Of a DNA stretch of 64,000 bases, positions 7,015 to 15,011 are shown in pieces. Location: the IMG/VR virus record IMGVR_UViG_3300030107_007800, positions 1 through 64,000 of that record, one strand, 5' to 3'. Under the pieces are notes generated by a model. It was not told the DNA's origin and made no database searches. It was given only the letters and a program-made list of their open reading frames with translations. Position 1 is the first letter of the stretch, and each line of letters begins with the position of its first letter. This DNA comes from a virus. A program made the position numbers and the translations under genes.

Positions 7015-9685
7015 AGGTGGTGTTGCTGGTCACCTAGCGCACCTTTATGATAACCGGAGCTTAACATTTGAGAAGCTAGCAGAAATTTTAACTGCTGCAA
7101 GTAGAGGCAAACTCGTCGGAACTGAAAAGACTGACGGGTTTAATATTTATTTGGGCTTTAAAAACGGTGAAGCCAAAGCTGCTAGAAATAAAGGTGATAT
7201 GCAAAAGGGCGGCATGAATGCTGTTGACCTTGCTATGCGTGAATTTGCAGGCGGTCCAGAAATTAAAAAAGTCTACGTCGATGCATTCAATGCTTTTGAG
7301 GCTGCTGTTGCTTCCCTATCTGACGAAGAAAAAATAGCCATATTTGGTCCCGAAGGGGAAATATTCTACAATTCAGAAATTATGGGACCGGGCGCATCAA
7401 ATGTTGTTAATTACGACTCCAACATTATCACCATCCACTCCGCAGGTCACAAAAAATATGATGAAAAAATAGATAAAGTGGTCAATGCCGATACCTCTGA
7501 GGCTTCAAAAAAATTAGACAAAGTTGTAGATAAATTTGAACAAGCCACTCAAGGTAAGAACTTCAACGTACAGAGAACTGCTTTTGTTAATTTGCAAAAA
7601 CTTGAAGGAAGTTATGACTTAAAAATAGCCCTAGAAAAAATAAAAAAAGCAGGATTTCAGGGTGGTATGACTATTGAACAATACTTAGACGAAAAACTTC
7701 TTGAAGATATTCAAGAAAAATTTCCTTCATTACAAAAAGAAATTAAAAAAAATATATCTGATCGTATTCTGAAAAAAGAAGGTGCACCAACTTTAACTCA
7801 AATTTATAGGGGTCTTGGTGGCGACTCTAAAACAAAAGAGCAAGTAAGAAATTACGTTCAAACTTCCAACAAACTCATATCAAATTTAATTTGGCCCATA
7901 GAAGATGCGATTCATGACTTTGCTGTTGCGATGCTTGAAAATATGGAAAGTGCTTATATTCTTGATAATACCAAAGAACTCACTCGCCTTAAAAATGAAG
8001 TACAAACAGCGATAAAATCGATTCAGGCATACCAAGGTCCGGGTCAAGAGATGGCACACGAAATTTTAGCTAAACAGTTGCGAAAAATAAAGCATTTAGA
8101 CAATATTACATCTGTTGCAGAAGGGTTTGTTTTTGAGTACGATGGTCAGCTTTATAAATTTACTGGTAATTTTGCACCAATCAATCAAATTCTTGGCTTA
8201 TTCAGATTCGGAAGAAAGGGTGTCAAGATACCTAGAGTTGATGAAGCTAGGGGTGTCTCCGAAACAGTTGCTATTGTTCCCGGAGCTTTCAAGCCTCCAC
8301 ATAGGGGGCACTTAGATATGGTTAAGCATTACGCAGACAATGCTGATCGTGTTATTGTTATGGTTTCACCCAAAGCAAGGCAAACTCCTTCAGGACAAGA
8401 CGTGGGTCAGGAGCAATCTATTTCTATTTGGGAACTTTATTTAAATAAATCAGGACTTACAAACGTAGAAGTTATTCCTTCCCCACATCCTTCGCCAGTT
8501 AGATCTGCTTACGAATACGTAGAAAAAACAGCGGAGCCCGGAGAAATGGTTGTGCTTGGCACTAGCACAAAAGGTGGAGATCAAAGCAGGTTTGCTAAAA
8601 ATGTTCAGCAATATGCCAAAGAAGGTGTCAGGGTTTTAGATCCTATGAAATATGCGTTTAATCCGATTGGCGAAGAACTAAGCGCAACAGATTTTAGGGC
8701 AGCATTGGAGAGCGGAGAATTGGCAGCCGCCAAGTTTTTACCGAACGGGGTGAGCCCGGAGGATGTGTTAGAGATACTAGGCGTAAAGAGTGAGACTGAA
8801 GAAGTTGTTGAGCACATCACTCTCCCTATTTTCTTTCGGCTAATCGAAGAGGTTATGGACGAAAAAATGCTTACCACAAAAGCAGTCCAAAATGCCTATA
8901 AAAAACAATGGCGCAATACTATTAAAATGGTAAATAAAGGTGCCAATAAAGATACTGGGGGTGGCAAAGGTCATACTAAAGGTGATCCTAAATTAAAAAG
9001 CGCTCCTGCGGGTGGGGGTGCGATGCAGGAGGGTATCTATGGGGAAGTTTGGTACTATGCTTGCAATGAAGAGATTAGCGGAGACCTACAGCCAGTGTAT
9101 CTAACTCTCAATAAACACTTAGCAGAATCTATGGGCAAGTATGTTTATGCTTTTCAAATAAACTCTGATTCTGTCTGGCATATGGCAAGTTCTGAAAATA
9201 ACAGATTTTCTTTCGATATCGACACTATTGGACATTCAGATATAAACTTGTCTGAAGCTTCAGAAGCTTTTGATGTATTATGGGACCCTGTTCAGTTTAA
9301 AGAAGGTTTTGAAACAATATATGTTGTCAATCCCAGTGTTCTAGAAATCTCCTCTATGGCTGGAGGTTCTGTTCAGGGATATTCTTTGCCGCTTGGCGCT
9401 AAACCAAAAAAGAGAAAGAACAAAAAAGTATATATGGAACCTCACATGCATCAAGATGAGGCAAAAATTGAAGAAATTTCCACAATGAGTGGTGCAGAGC
9501 CTGCAATTGATGCTGCATTCGGACCAGATTATCCAACATATAAGGTTGATCAAAAAAAAGATAAAAATCAATATCCATACGCTGGTGTTAAAATAAACAT
9601 TAAAAAGAAAAAATATCAACACGACAAAGAAGATATTAAGTTTCCTAGATTGAGAAAAGATGCTCATAAATACAGTGAAGAGTAA
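6995..9685 (+). CDS. Ligase-like nucleotidyltransferase fused to NMN-adenylyltransferase-like domain
   Basis: 896 residues, three parts. (1) Residues 1-400 carry nucleic-acid-ligase landmarks: motif I KTDG (Lys45), EGEIFYNSEIM in motif III position, and EGFVFEYDG plus YKFTG (376-391) as motifs IV and V. (2) From about 420 a cytidylyltransferase-like Rossmann domain has GAFKPPHRGH (about 429-438) and LSATDFR near 562-568, the HxGH and SxTxxR motifs of NMN adenylyltransferases and relatives. (3) A C-terminal 270 residues of unknown, charged and Gly-rich sequence. Motifs in both enzymes look intact. An NAD+-using or NAD+-remaking nucleic acid ligase is an attractive but unproven reading. The domains could also be repurposed structurally. 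The gene overlaps the previous one. Confidence 0.75.
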   Translation: MVKLIAEGGVAGHLAHLYDNRSLTFEKLAEILTAASRGKLVGTEKTDGFNIYLGFKNGEAKAARNKGDMQKGGMNAVDLAMREFAGGPEIKKVYVDAFNAFEAAVASLSDEEKIAIFGPEGEIFYNSEIMGPGASNVVNYDSNIITIHSAGHKKYDEKIDKVVNADTSEASKKLDKVVDKFEQATQGKNFNVQRTAFVNLQKLEGSYDLKIALEKIKKAGFQGGMTIEQYLDEKLLEDIQEKFPSLQKEIKKNISDRILKKEGAPTLTQIYRGLGGDSKTKEQVRNYVQTSNKLISNLIWPIEDAIHDFAVAMLENMESAYILDNTKELTRLKNEVQTAIKSIQAYQGPGQEMAHEILAKQLRKIKHLDNITSVAEGFVFEYDGQLYKFTGNFAPINQILGLFRFGRKGVKIPRVDEARGVSETVAIVPGAFKPPHRGHLDMVKHYADNADRVIVMVSPKARQTPSGQDVGQEQSISIWELYLNKSGLTNVEVIPSPHPSPVRSAYEYVEKTAEPGEMVVLGTSTKGGDQSRFAKNVQQYAKEGVRVLDPMKYAFNPIGEELSATDFRAALESGELAAAKFLPNGVSPEDVLEILGVKSETEEVVEHITLPIFFRLIEEVMDEKMLTTKAVQNAYKKQWRNTIKMVNKGANKDTGGGKGHTKGDPKLKSAPAGGGAMQEGIYGEVWYYACNEEISGDLQPVYLTLNKHLAESMGKYVYAFQINSDSVWHMASSENNRFSFDIDTIGHSDINLSEASEAFDVLWDPVQFKEGFETIYVVNPSVLEISSMAGGSVQGYSLPLGAKPKKRKNKKVYMEPHMHQDEAKIEEISTMSGAEPAIDAAFGPDYPTYKVDQKKDKNQYPYAGVKINIKKKKYQHDKEDIKFPRLRKDAHKYSEE

Positions 9686-9696
9686 AAGCAAATAAT

Positions 9697-9716
9697 TAAT
9701 ACTATTTAGAGTATTA
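9697..9716 (+). other. Small hairpin in leader of the 248-residue acidic protein gene
   Basis: TAATACT (9697-9703) and AGTATTA (9710-9716) form a 7-bp stem with a 6-base loop, immediately before the SD AAGGAGAG. It is AT-rich and weak. It might modulate translation or protect the 5' end. It is not a terminator because no T run follows. Confidence 0.35.
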
Positions 9717-9730
9717 AGGAGAGATTTATA

Positions 9731-10477
9731 ATGTATATCGACAGACAAGAAATCGTTGAAGAACTAAGACTTCGTAAACTAATCAGAAAGGCGATACAAA
9801 TTGCAGAAATCAAAAGAGAAAAAGACCACACCAGCTCACTTGGGGACGAAGATCGCCTAAGAAGCGTTATTAAAACTATTTTAAGAGAGGATGAGGTTGG
9901 AGATACTAACAGTGCTCCATATGATAATACAGGATTAAACACTCTTAATACTCTCTTTGATAATATACTTACTACAATTGAGACTGGATATAAAGAATTA
10001 ACAACTTCAAAAGAACAACGAGATTCTTATGCTTCTCACATACTTAAGGCTGTAGAGAATGTGCTAGCCCCGCTTCGTGCGCTGGACAATGCAGATAGCA
10101 ATCTGTCAGAGGAAATAGATATTGATATTAGTAAAGACCGCCCAGAAGATATGAGAGATGTTAGGAAAGATGCTAAGGAGCAAGAAATAGAAGATTTTAG
10201 TATTGAAGGCGAAGATTTAAGTGGCAGAGACAAGGCTTATGAATATTTCAATAAAGTAGAAACTCAAATAGTTGATGCGTATAAAACATTGCATAGTCCC
10301 GAAGACATAACATCTTTCTACGATGGATTACTTATGAATTTAGATTTGTATTTTCAAAAGTTTGAAGACGAAATGCAACCCAATGTCCAACCTCCGGAAA
10401 CCGGGGTTGATGACATGTCATCTCCAGATCTAGATGATAGTGGCGAGATGGACCTAGAAGATATTGCTAGCTTATAA
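9731..10477 (+). CDS. Unidentified acidic helical protein
   Basis: 248 residues, strongly acidic, helical and Leu-rich, ending in an Asp/Ser/Gly-rich tail (DDMSSPDLDDSGEMDLED). The N-terminus (DRQEIVEELRLRKLIRKAI) is a charged amphipathic helix. Composition resembles phage scaffold or prohead core proteins, but no sequence motif fixes this. SD AAGGAGAG precedes the ATG. It is the last gene of the first plus-strand block and is followed by a strong terminator at 10510-10531. Confidence 0.7.
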   Translation: MYIDRQEIVEELRLRKLIRKAIQIAEIKREKDHTSSLGDEDRLRSVIKTILREDEVGDTNSAPYDNTGLNTLNTLFDNILTTIETGYKELTTSKEQRDSYASHILKAVENVLAPLRALDNADSNLSEEIDIDISKDRPEDMRDVRKDAKEQEIEDFSIEGEDLSGRDKAYEYFNKVETQIVDAYKTLHSPEDITSFYDGLLMNLDLYFQKFEDEMQPNVQPPETGVDDMSSPDLDDSGEMDLEDIASL

Positions 10478-10509
10478 TTATTTTTATTTTTATTTATGGT
10501 AATAAAAAA

Positions 10510-10531
10510 AGCAGCCTCAGTTGAGGCTGCT
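10510..10531. terminator. Bidirectional Rho-independent terminator
   Basis: AGCAGCCTC (10510-10518), loop AGTT, GAGGCTGCT (10523-10531), with a T run after it and an A run before it, so it can stop transcripts from both sides. It separates converging genes (9731-10477 plus and 10568-11074 minus). Confidence 0.9.
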
Positions 10532-10567
10532 TTTTTGTTTGTATAAACAAACTTAAGATATCAAATC

Positions 10568-11074
10568 TTACGAGATACGATAAAGGTGGACAGCGGATGC
10601 CCCTCTTCTTTGAATTCTAAATCCAGCGGAAGCAGATCCTGAAAGTTGTGCGCCGTGTGTCTGATGAGAGTCACCAGCATTTGCTTGAACTACCATACTA
10701 CCAACAAGTGTGACACCAGAGCCAGCACTAAGTGTTAACTTAAAGTTTGGGTTGGTTGTTTCTGTGTTAATAATATAGAAATCTGCCGAATCGTTATCGG
10801 CAGTAAGACCTAAGCCAGATACAATATTTGCTGCTGTATCGGTTGCTTTAGTTCTAGGTGCGCTTCCATCAAATGTTAGTACTCTAGCGGACATCTGAGC
10901 AGCTGTTAATACCGCATTGTCATCTACCAACGCTCCAGCGTTAGCCTGTGGTGGAACCACTCCGCCCCTAGCGTAAAGACCTCCTGTCATTGTATTAGTG
11001 CCAGAGGTTGTCAAGCTGCTATTCATAGTCACCGCAGCAACAAATGTTACTGGTCCGTTAAATTGTTTTGCCAT
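10568..11074 (-). CDS. Probable virion decoration or fibre-like protein
   Basis: 168 residues, rich in Ala, Thr, Ser and Gly with almost no Cys or Trp. The sequence alternates short beta-prone segments (FKLTLSAGSGVTLVGSMVV) and ends in a polar beta-rich tail. This is typical of small phage capsid-decoration or fibre proteins, but I cannot assign a named family. The start ATG at 11074 has an upstream SD (AGGAGAAA). The gene converges on the terminator at 10510-10531 and has its own 120-bp leader region. Function is inferred from composition. Confidence 0.6.
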   Translation of the reverse strand: MAKQFNGPVTFVAAVTMNSSLTTSGTNTMTGGLYARGGVVPPQANAGALVDDNAVLTAAQMSARVLTFDGSAPRTKATDTAANIVSGLGLTADNDSADFYIINTETTNPNFKLTLSAGSGVTLVGSMVVQANAGDSHQTHGAQLSGSASAGFRIQRRGASAVHLYRIS

Positions 11075-11197
11075 TTTATTATTTCTCCTATAGGTTAAAA
11101 TTTCATATTAATATGCATTGATGAGACATAGCTCATCATAGTAATTAGTTTCTTACAATGCAAAACGAAGGATACTTGTCTGAAGTTTAAGTTAATA

Positions 11198-11452
11198 TTA
11201 AGGAATTTTTTGATACACAATGCCTACCTTGTATCTCTGCCCGTATTTTTCTTGAATTTTATTTTCTAAATCAAATAAGTGTCTAAATTGAAGTTCTTCT
11301 CTTCCTTCCAATTGTAGATCTCTTATATAAAACGTTTGAACCTCTGGTTCATAATTATCGAAAGCCAAATCAACTTTCCAAAATTTAGAGCAATATTTGG
11401 CATGCTCTTCTGTCCATTCTTTTACTAAATCAGTGTCTTCTTGGCGAATCAT
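11198..11452 (-). CDS. Unidentified small protein
   Basis: 84 residues from ATG at 11450-11452 (MIRQEDTDLVKEW). A longer frame runs upstream through tRNA-Asn and is an artefact. The protein is charged, with a helical N-terminus and an alternating strand/helix C-terminal half (YKVGIVYQKIP). No family recognised. It lies just downstream of tRNA-Asn on the same strand and may be co-transcribed with it. Confidence 0.65.
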   Translation of the reverse strand: MIRQEDTDLVKEWTEEHAKYCSKFWKVDLAFDNYEPEVQTFYIRDLQLEGREELQFRHLFDLENKIQEKYGQRYKVGIVYQKIP

Positions 11453-11469
11453 ATATAGCCTTTGTTGTG

Positions 11470-11544
11470 TGGCTGCGGAGGTAGGACTCGAACCTACAAC
11501 CTCTCGGTTAACAGCCGAATGCACTACCATTGTGCTACTCCGCA
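11470..11544 (-). tRNA. tRNA-Asn (GTT)
   Basis: Complete cloverleaf on the minus strand: acceptor TGCGGAG/CTCCGCA, anticodon loop CTGTTAA (anticodon GTT), T arm GTAGG-TTCGAGT-CCTAC, discriminator G and an encoded CCA (11470-11472 region). 75 bases. The 5' end directly abuts the stop codon of the upstream minus-strand gene (11545-11823), so the tRNA is cut from a longer transcript. Confidence 0.95.
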
Positions 11545-11823
11545 TTAACTCCTTTCTTTTAATTTTACAAGAGTTTTTAGTGTTTTGTTAAGATCTATTA
11601 TTTGAACGTCGTCGCAGCGATAATATTCGGGGATAAAATAATCTTCATTTTCATTTCTCATTTTGGCTTTCCATTTTTGAGATGATGTATATTTTTCATC
11701 ATCAACCCAATCAACTTTAGCCCAAGACCAACCATCACCTTTAAAGTTTTCTTTTACTTTTTTTACTTTTCCGTATCTATGTAATCCACCATAGTTTTGA
11801 AAAACTATATCATTTACTTTCAT
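11545..11823 (-). CDS. Unidentified small protein, possibly SH3-like
   Basis: 92 residues, starting MKVNDIVFQNYGG and continuing with short beta-prone segments (KVKKVKENF, WSWAKVDWVDDEK), a pattern compatible with an SH3- or Tudor-like barrel. Rich in Lys and aromatic residues. The start overlaps the stop of the upstream minus-strand gene (ATGA), and the stop abuts tRNA-Asn. Function unknown. Confidence 0.65.
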   Translation of the reverse strand: MKVNDIVFQNYGGLHRYGKVKKVKENFKGDGWSWAKVDWVDDEKYTSSQKWKAKMRNENEDYFIPEYYRCDDVQIIDLNKTLKTLVKLKERS

Positions 11824-12953
11824 TCTTTCTCCACTTTATTAGCCGTAACTGGTTCAAAAAGAACCACAAGATCCATAGCGGGAGTGGAATAATAAGCACC
11901 AATATAATTTTTATGTATTTCTTTAAAAAGTTCAGTCCATTCGATATCGTTTCTAAAGCCATAAGTTGGGTGCCTAATGGATTTCATAATCCCTTCAGGA
12001 TCGCTTTTTATACTATACAGCTTACTTGCAGGAATGTCAAGAGAAAAAAGATGTTTTCCCTGTTTAACTTGGCTCTCCGCTTGATCGAGGTTTACATAAA
12101 AGAAGGAGCGAGGATATGATGACCTTTCTTTTTCTCTTCTAGAATATCTTTGTTTTCCGAACTGCGACGGATCAACTTCTATTTCCTCGGCTTTAACTGG
12201 AGCATAATGATAAAGAGTGACTTTTCCATCGCTATCATATGCGGATAAATCTGCTTCATTTAAATTATAAACCATATGCATTTCGTTGATTTCTCTATCA
12301 ACCCTTTGCGCCATCAATTTCGCCGCTTGCCTTTGTTTTCCGGGCAGATCTTCATATGTTTTTGTTTCCTCATCTTCCTTCATAACAAAGGGTCGTTTGC
12401 CAATGCGAGACATAAACTCACCAGTTTCCCCTCCAGCAAACTTACCAACGGTCTCCTTCTGATCTAATCCGGGGTAGGTCTTATTGGTCCCATAAAGGTA
12501 ACCTTCTTCTCCTTTTGGAACAAGAATAACCGAGTCTTGACAATATCTTTTGCCGAGGTTGATTATCTCCTCAAAGAAATGCGGGTCATCTTTAAGATTA
12601 GTTACAAAGAAGCTGGCTTCTTTTACTTCTCTTGGTACTTTTTCTGGATTAATAGATCCAAAGTTCTCAATATAAGAACCTTGAATGTTCTTAACGCCAT
12701 AGCCCTGACTAAGAAGAAAGGCTGAGAGTTCTTTATTATTTCTCTTGTTACTCTCACCTCTTTTACCCATCTTATCCCTTTCAGATAGCTCTTCATCAGA
12801 TGGGGGCAGATAAACGCATACAGATTTGTCATTTATATCGCCACGAAATGCTGTAATAAAGGCTGTATCATGATCAAGCATATCTTGCCTAATTCTCGCT
12901 AAACCAGCCTCATTTATAAGAAATTCTTTCCAATTTTTGTGTGGATTGTTCAT
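11820..12953 (-). CDS. Unidentified two-part protein, C-terminal part possibly ADP-ribosyltransferase-like
   Basis: 377 residues. The N-terminus (HKNWKEFLINEAGLARI) resembles a T4-like capsid-targeting helix. Residues about 25-200 contain AFITAFRGD, QGYGVKNIQGSYIE and VPKGEEGYLYGTN. The C-terminal part (about 245-375) has VTLYHYAPVKAEE, RSFFYVNLDQAE and LFSLDIPASKLY, a strand-helix order that loosely resembles ADP-ribosyltransferase-type folds. No catalytic Glu motif could be fixed, so this is only a suggestion. T4 packages the Alt ADP-ribosyltransferase with such a peptide. The gene follows tmRNA on the same strand. Confidence 0.6.
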   Translation of the reverse strand: MNNPHKNWKEFLINEAGLARIRQDMLDHDTAFITAFRGDINDKSVCVYLPPSDEELSERDKMGKRGESNKRNNKELSAFLLSQGYGVKNIQGSYIENFGSINPEKVPREVKEASFFVTNLKDDPHFFEEIINLGKRYCQDSVILVPKGEEGYLYGTNKTYPGLDQKETVGKFAGGETGEFMSRIGKRPFVMKEDEETKTYEDLPGKQRQAAKLMAQRVDREINEMHMVYNLNEADLSAYDSDGKVTLYHYAPVKAEEIEVDPSQFGKQRYSRREKERSSYPRSFFYVNLDQAESQVKQGKHLFSLDIPASKLYSIKSDPEGIMKSIRHPTYGFRNDIEWTELFKEIHKNYIGAYYSTPAMDLVVLFEPVTANKVEKE

Positions 12954-12984
12954 AATGGTAAATAGTTTATAATATTTAAAAAGA

Positions 12985-13309
12985 TGGTGGAGGTGGGGGG
13001 AATCGAACCCCCGTCCTAAATAACTCTGCTAATGAGTCGTTCACAAGGTTAGTCTGTAAAATACTAGAAAATAACACAGACAATTTATTTTCTATAAGCC
13101 TGCTTTCGCACCACTCATTTTTAGGAAATGAGAAACCATATGCCATTTTGGTTTAGAAGGTATGGCTACCCCCGATTACGCAGCTAGTGCGTATTCAGAG
13201 TAAGTGTCAGTATTAGCACTTATAAGTTTCAGCGTTTTTACAGAGACCGTCGCTGCCCTCTGCCTTGCACACATTAGTTTCACTACTCAGTCGAAACCTG
13301 TACACCCCC
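12985..13309 (-). ncRNA. ssrA: tmRNA (complete, single-piece)
   Basis: 325 bases on the minus strand. The tRNA-like ends are visible: 5' GGGGGTG pairs with CACCTCC, followed by A and an encoded CCA. A T arm with GTTCGATTC lies at the 3' end, and the 5' region has the typical TACAGGTTTCGACTGAGTAG start. The tag frame (13176-13217 on the minus strand) reads ANTDTYSEYALAA followed by TAA, ending in the ALAA signal recognised by ClpXP-type proteases. tmRNA rescues stalled ribosomes and tags the product together with SmpB, which is not seen in this window. Confidence 0.95.
13176..13217 (-). other. tmRNA tag reading frame
   Basis: GCT resume codon followed by 12 sense codons and TAA, encoding ANTDTYSEYALAA. 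The hydrophobic ALAA end matches known degradation tags. The exact resume codon is inferred from the usual Ala start. Confidence 0.85.
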
Positions 13310-13324
13310 ATATTTCAAAGAACT

Positions 13325-13360
13325 TTGCCCCCTCGCCATCCTAAGCAAACGAGGGGGCAA
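13325..13360. other. GC-rich hairpin next to ssrA 5' end
   Basis: TTGCCCCCTCG (13325-13335) and CGAGGGGGCAA (13350-13360) form a perfect 11-bp stem with a 14-base loop. It stands out sharply in AT-rich surroundings and begins 15 bases from the 5' end of tmRNA. No long T run follows on either strand, so it is more likely a processing or protective element than a classic terminator. Confidence 0.7.
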
Positions 13361-13506
13361 GTATTTATATTTAATAAAAGTTAAAAAATGAACGGTTCTC
13401 TCACATTGCCGTCGTGCTATCCCTTCGTTAATATTTTACGCCTTCGTAAAGGGTATTGAAGACGATCTATAATTTATTGTTACTTTATTAACTTAACTTC
13501 CTCTAG

Positions 13507-13547
13507 CATATCACTTATAACAAAACATTTTTTTAACTAGTGATATG
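13507..13547. promoter_or_regulatory. Inverted repeat, candidate operator or leader stem
   Basis: CATATCACT (13507-13515) and AGTGATATG (13539-13547) are perfect 9-base inverted repeats, 23 bases apart, placed around the predicted start of the minus-strand ssrA transcript and 30-70 bases from the end of the Fis-like regulator gene. They could bind a regulator or form a 5' stem. Confidence 0.45.
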
Positions 13548-13552
13548 TCATA

Positions 13553-13580
13553 ACTATACAGAATACTGAGAATATGTCAA
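13553..13580 (-). promoter_or_regulatory. Sigma-70-like promoter for the ssrA leader
   Basis: On the minus strand TTGACA (13575-13580), a 16-base spacer and TATAGT (13553-13558): a near-consensus housekeeping promoter. It overlaps the last codons of the Fis-like gene and points to ssrA. Predicted transcription start is near 13546. Confidence 0.65.
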
Positions 13581-13909
13581 TCGTTTTTTTTAAAAAACTC
13601 TCTTATTGTATATTTTTTTAACAATTGCTTGTATTGGTATACTGTTATTCCAAGCATCGATGCTGCATCTTTATTTGTTTTACAAGTAGAGTGAGCAAAT
13701 AAAAGCAAAGCTTCCCTTACTATGTGATGAAAAGATTTTAACATGGGGTATCCAAACAATTTTTTGTTTGTCCATTTCAAAGATAACTCAAGTTTTAAAG
13801 ATATTAATTCTTCGAATGTTAGTGAATTTATCATTTTTTCAAATTCTTCGCAAGATTTACCTTTAGATCTTAGAGCAATAGAGATGCTTTTGTATTTTTT
13901 ATTTGACAT
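13577..13909 (-). CDS. Fis-like helix-turn-helix protein
   Basis: 110 residues. The C-terminal 50 residues (REALLLFAHSTCKTNKDAAS then MLGITVYQYKQLLKKY) match the layout of the Fis/NtrC-type helix-turn-helix: a helix, an AA-x-x-LGI turn and a recognition helix ending in a Lys-rich tail. The N-terminal part is helical and basic with no known domain. It is flanked by two divergent promoters and a 9-bp inverted repeat, so local autoregulation is plausible. DNA binding is inferred from the motif. Confidence 0.7.
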   Translation of the reverse strand: MSNKKYKSISIALRSKGKSCEEFEKMINSLTFEELISLKLELSLKWTNKKLFGYPMLKSFHHIVREALLLFAHSTCKTNKDAASMLGITVYQYKQLLKKYTIREFFKKND

Positions 13910-13931
13910 AGCTTAAAATATATGCTACCCT
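13903..13931 (+). promoter_or_regulatory. Promoter for the RNase H-like/transglycosylase genes
   Basis: TTGACA (13903-13908), a 17-base spacer and TACCCT (13926-13931) preceded by TG as an extended -10. It overlaps the start of the divergent Fis-like gene, so the two genes may be co-regulated. Confidence 0.5.
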
Positions 13932-13961
13932 CTTAAAACAAACTACAACTAGTTATTTTAT

Positions 13962-14444
13962 ATGCTTAATTCAAACACTATTTGGAATACAGGTTCTAAA
14001 ACAAAAGTAGATTATAATACTATTATACTACAAATTAAAGAACATAGCAAACAAAATGGTACTGTTTATATTGGTACTGATTCATTTTTTACTAAAAATA
14101 AATGTATATTTTCTACTGCTATTTGCCTATATGGAGCAGATAAACAAAAAGGTGGTAGATATTTTTATACTAAAAGTAGTTTAAATAAAAAACAATTTCC
14201 CGAACTTAGTATTCGAATGATTAAAGAAGCTGAGAATACTATTAATCTTGCAAATCATATTGTAGAATTAATTCCAACTGCTAAACTAGAATTACACTTA
14301 GATATTAGCCCACAAGAAAATAACGAAGGCACTAGTCATTTAGCTAATATGCTCGTAGGGTATGTAAAAGGTTCTGGTTATGAATGTAGAATAAAACCAT
14401 ATGCTTTCGCCGCAGCTTCTATAGCTGATAAACATTCTAAATAA
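13962..14444 (+). CDS. RNase H-like fold protein of the YkuK family
   Basis: 160 residues. The segment VYIGTDSFF, with an acidic residue in the first strand, then a strand CIFSTAICLY, a helix with RMIKEAENT, and LELHLDISPQE match the YkuK/DUF458 RNase H-like family. A Lys-rich C-terminus follows. The acidic residues in strands 1 and 4 are present. The substrate is unknown for the family; nucleic acid is likely. It starts the rightward block with its own promoter and is followed after 11 bases by the transglycosylase gene. Confidence 0.75.
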   Translation: MLNSNTIWNTGSKTKVDYNTIILQIKEHSKQNGTVYIGTDSFFTKNKCIFSTAICLYGADKQKGGRYFYTKSSLNKKQFPELSIRMIKEAENTINLANHIVELIPTAKLELHLDISPQENNEGTSHLANMLVGYVKGSGYECRIKPYAFAAASIADKHSK

Positions 14445-14455
14445 AGGAAAATGTT

Positions 14456-14971
14456 ATGATTACAACATCTGTTTTAATATGTATGACTGTTTTTTCTATT
14501 GATATGAGAAATGCCGATGTCATATGTGATAATGCCCATATTATTGAAGAAATGTCAAAAACATATGATCTAGACCCATCTCTTATCATTGCTGTGGGTA
14601 GAATTGAAAGTGCTTGGACCCCAACAGCCAAAAGTCCTGCAAATGCTTGTGGGATCATGCAAGTTCTTCCAAAATACTCTAAGAAATTTGCTAACAAAGG
14701 AAGAAATTTAACTTGTAAAGAACTCAAAGATCCAGAAACTGGAATTAGAGTTGGATCTAAAATATTAAGCTATTGGCTTCATAAATATGCTAAGGGAAAC
14801 GAAACAACAGCTTTGTGCGGATATAACGCAGGATTTAGATGCAAAGGCGAGAATAAGAATAAGCAAGGTTTAAAATACGCCAAAGCTGTGTTAAAATACA
14901 GAAAATATTTTAAAAGAAAAATGAGAATACAAAAGCGAAAATACAAAAATGAAATGTTTGCTAATCACTAA
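14456..14971 (+). CDS. Lytic transglycosylase (SLT fold), possible endolysin
   Basis: 171 residues. Residues 1-20 look like a short hydrophobic export signal (ITTSVLICMTVF). The catalytic Glu is E51 in RIESAW, followed by GIMQV (66-70) and ALCGYNAG (119-126), the three hallmark blocks of soluble lytic transglycosylases (GH23). It cleaves peptidoglycan glycan strands, giving anhydro-muropeptides. The C-terminus is very basic (KRKMRIQKRKYK), which could help membrane contact. Export suggests a lysis or cell-wall remodelling role. SD AAGGAAA precedes the ATG. Confidence 0.85.
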   Translation: MITTSVLICMTVFSIDMRNADVICDNAHIIEEMSKTYDLDPSLIIAVGRIESAWTPTAKSPANACGIMQVLPKYSKKFANKGRNLTCKELKDPETGIRVGSKILSYWLHKYAKGNETTALCGYNAGFRCKGENKNKQGLKYAKAVLKYRKYFKRKMRIQKRKYKNEMFANH

Positions 14972-15011
14972 CTACTTATTATCGCTTATAAAAATTTAGG
15001 AGATTATTGAT

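Larger units (their letters stand above)
13310..13552 (-). other. Structured leader between a promoter and ssrA
   Basis: About 240 bases without an ORF, transcribed leftwards from the promoter at 13553-13580 towards ssrA. It holds a 9-bp inverted repeat (13507-13515 and 13539-13547) near the predicted start of transcription. A small hairpin TTTACG-CCTT-CGTAAA lies at about 13434-13449 inside a longer imperfect stem. A GC-rich hairpin sits at 13325-13360. It may be a ssrA leader removed by processing, or a separate small RNA. Confidence 0.5.

Noticed and set aside
11453-11545. N-terminal extension of the 84-residue protein through tRNA-Asn
   Set aside because: The extension is the translated tRNA gene; the ATG at 11452 is the natural start.
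13325-13360. Rho-independent terminator upstream of ssrA
   Set aside because: The stem is strong but no T run follows on either strand, so it is listed as a hairpin only.
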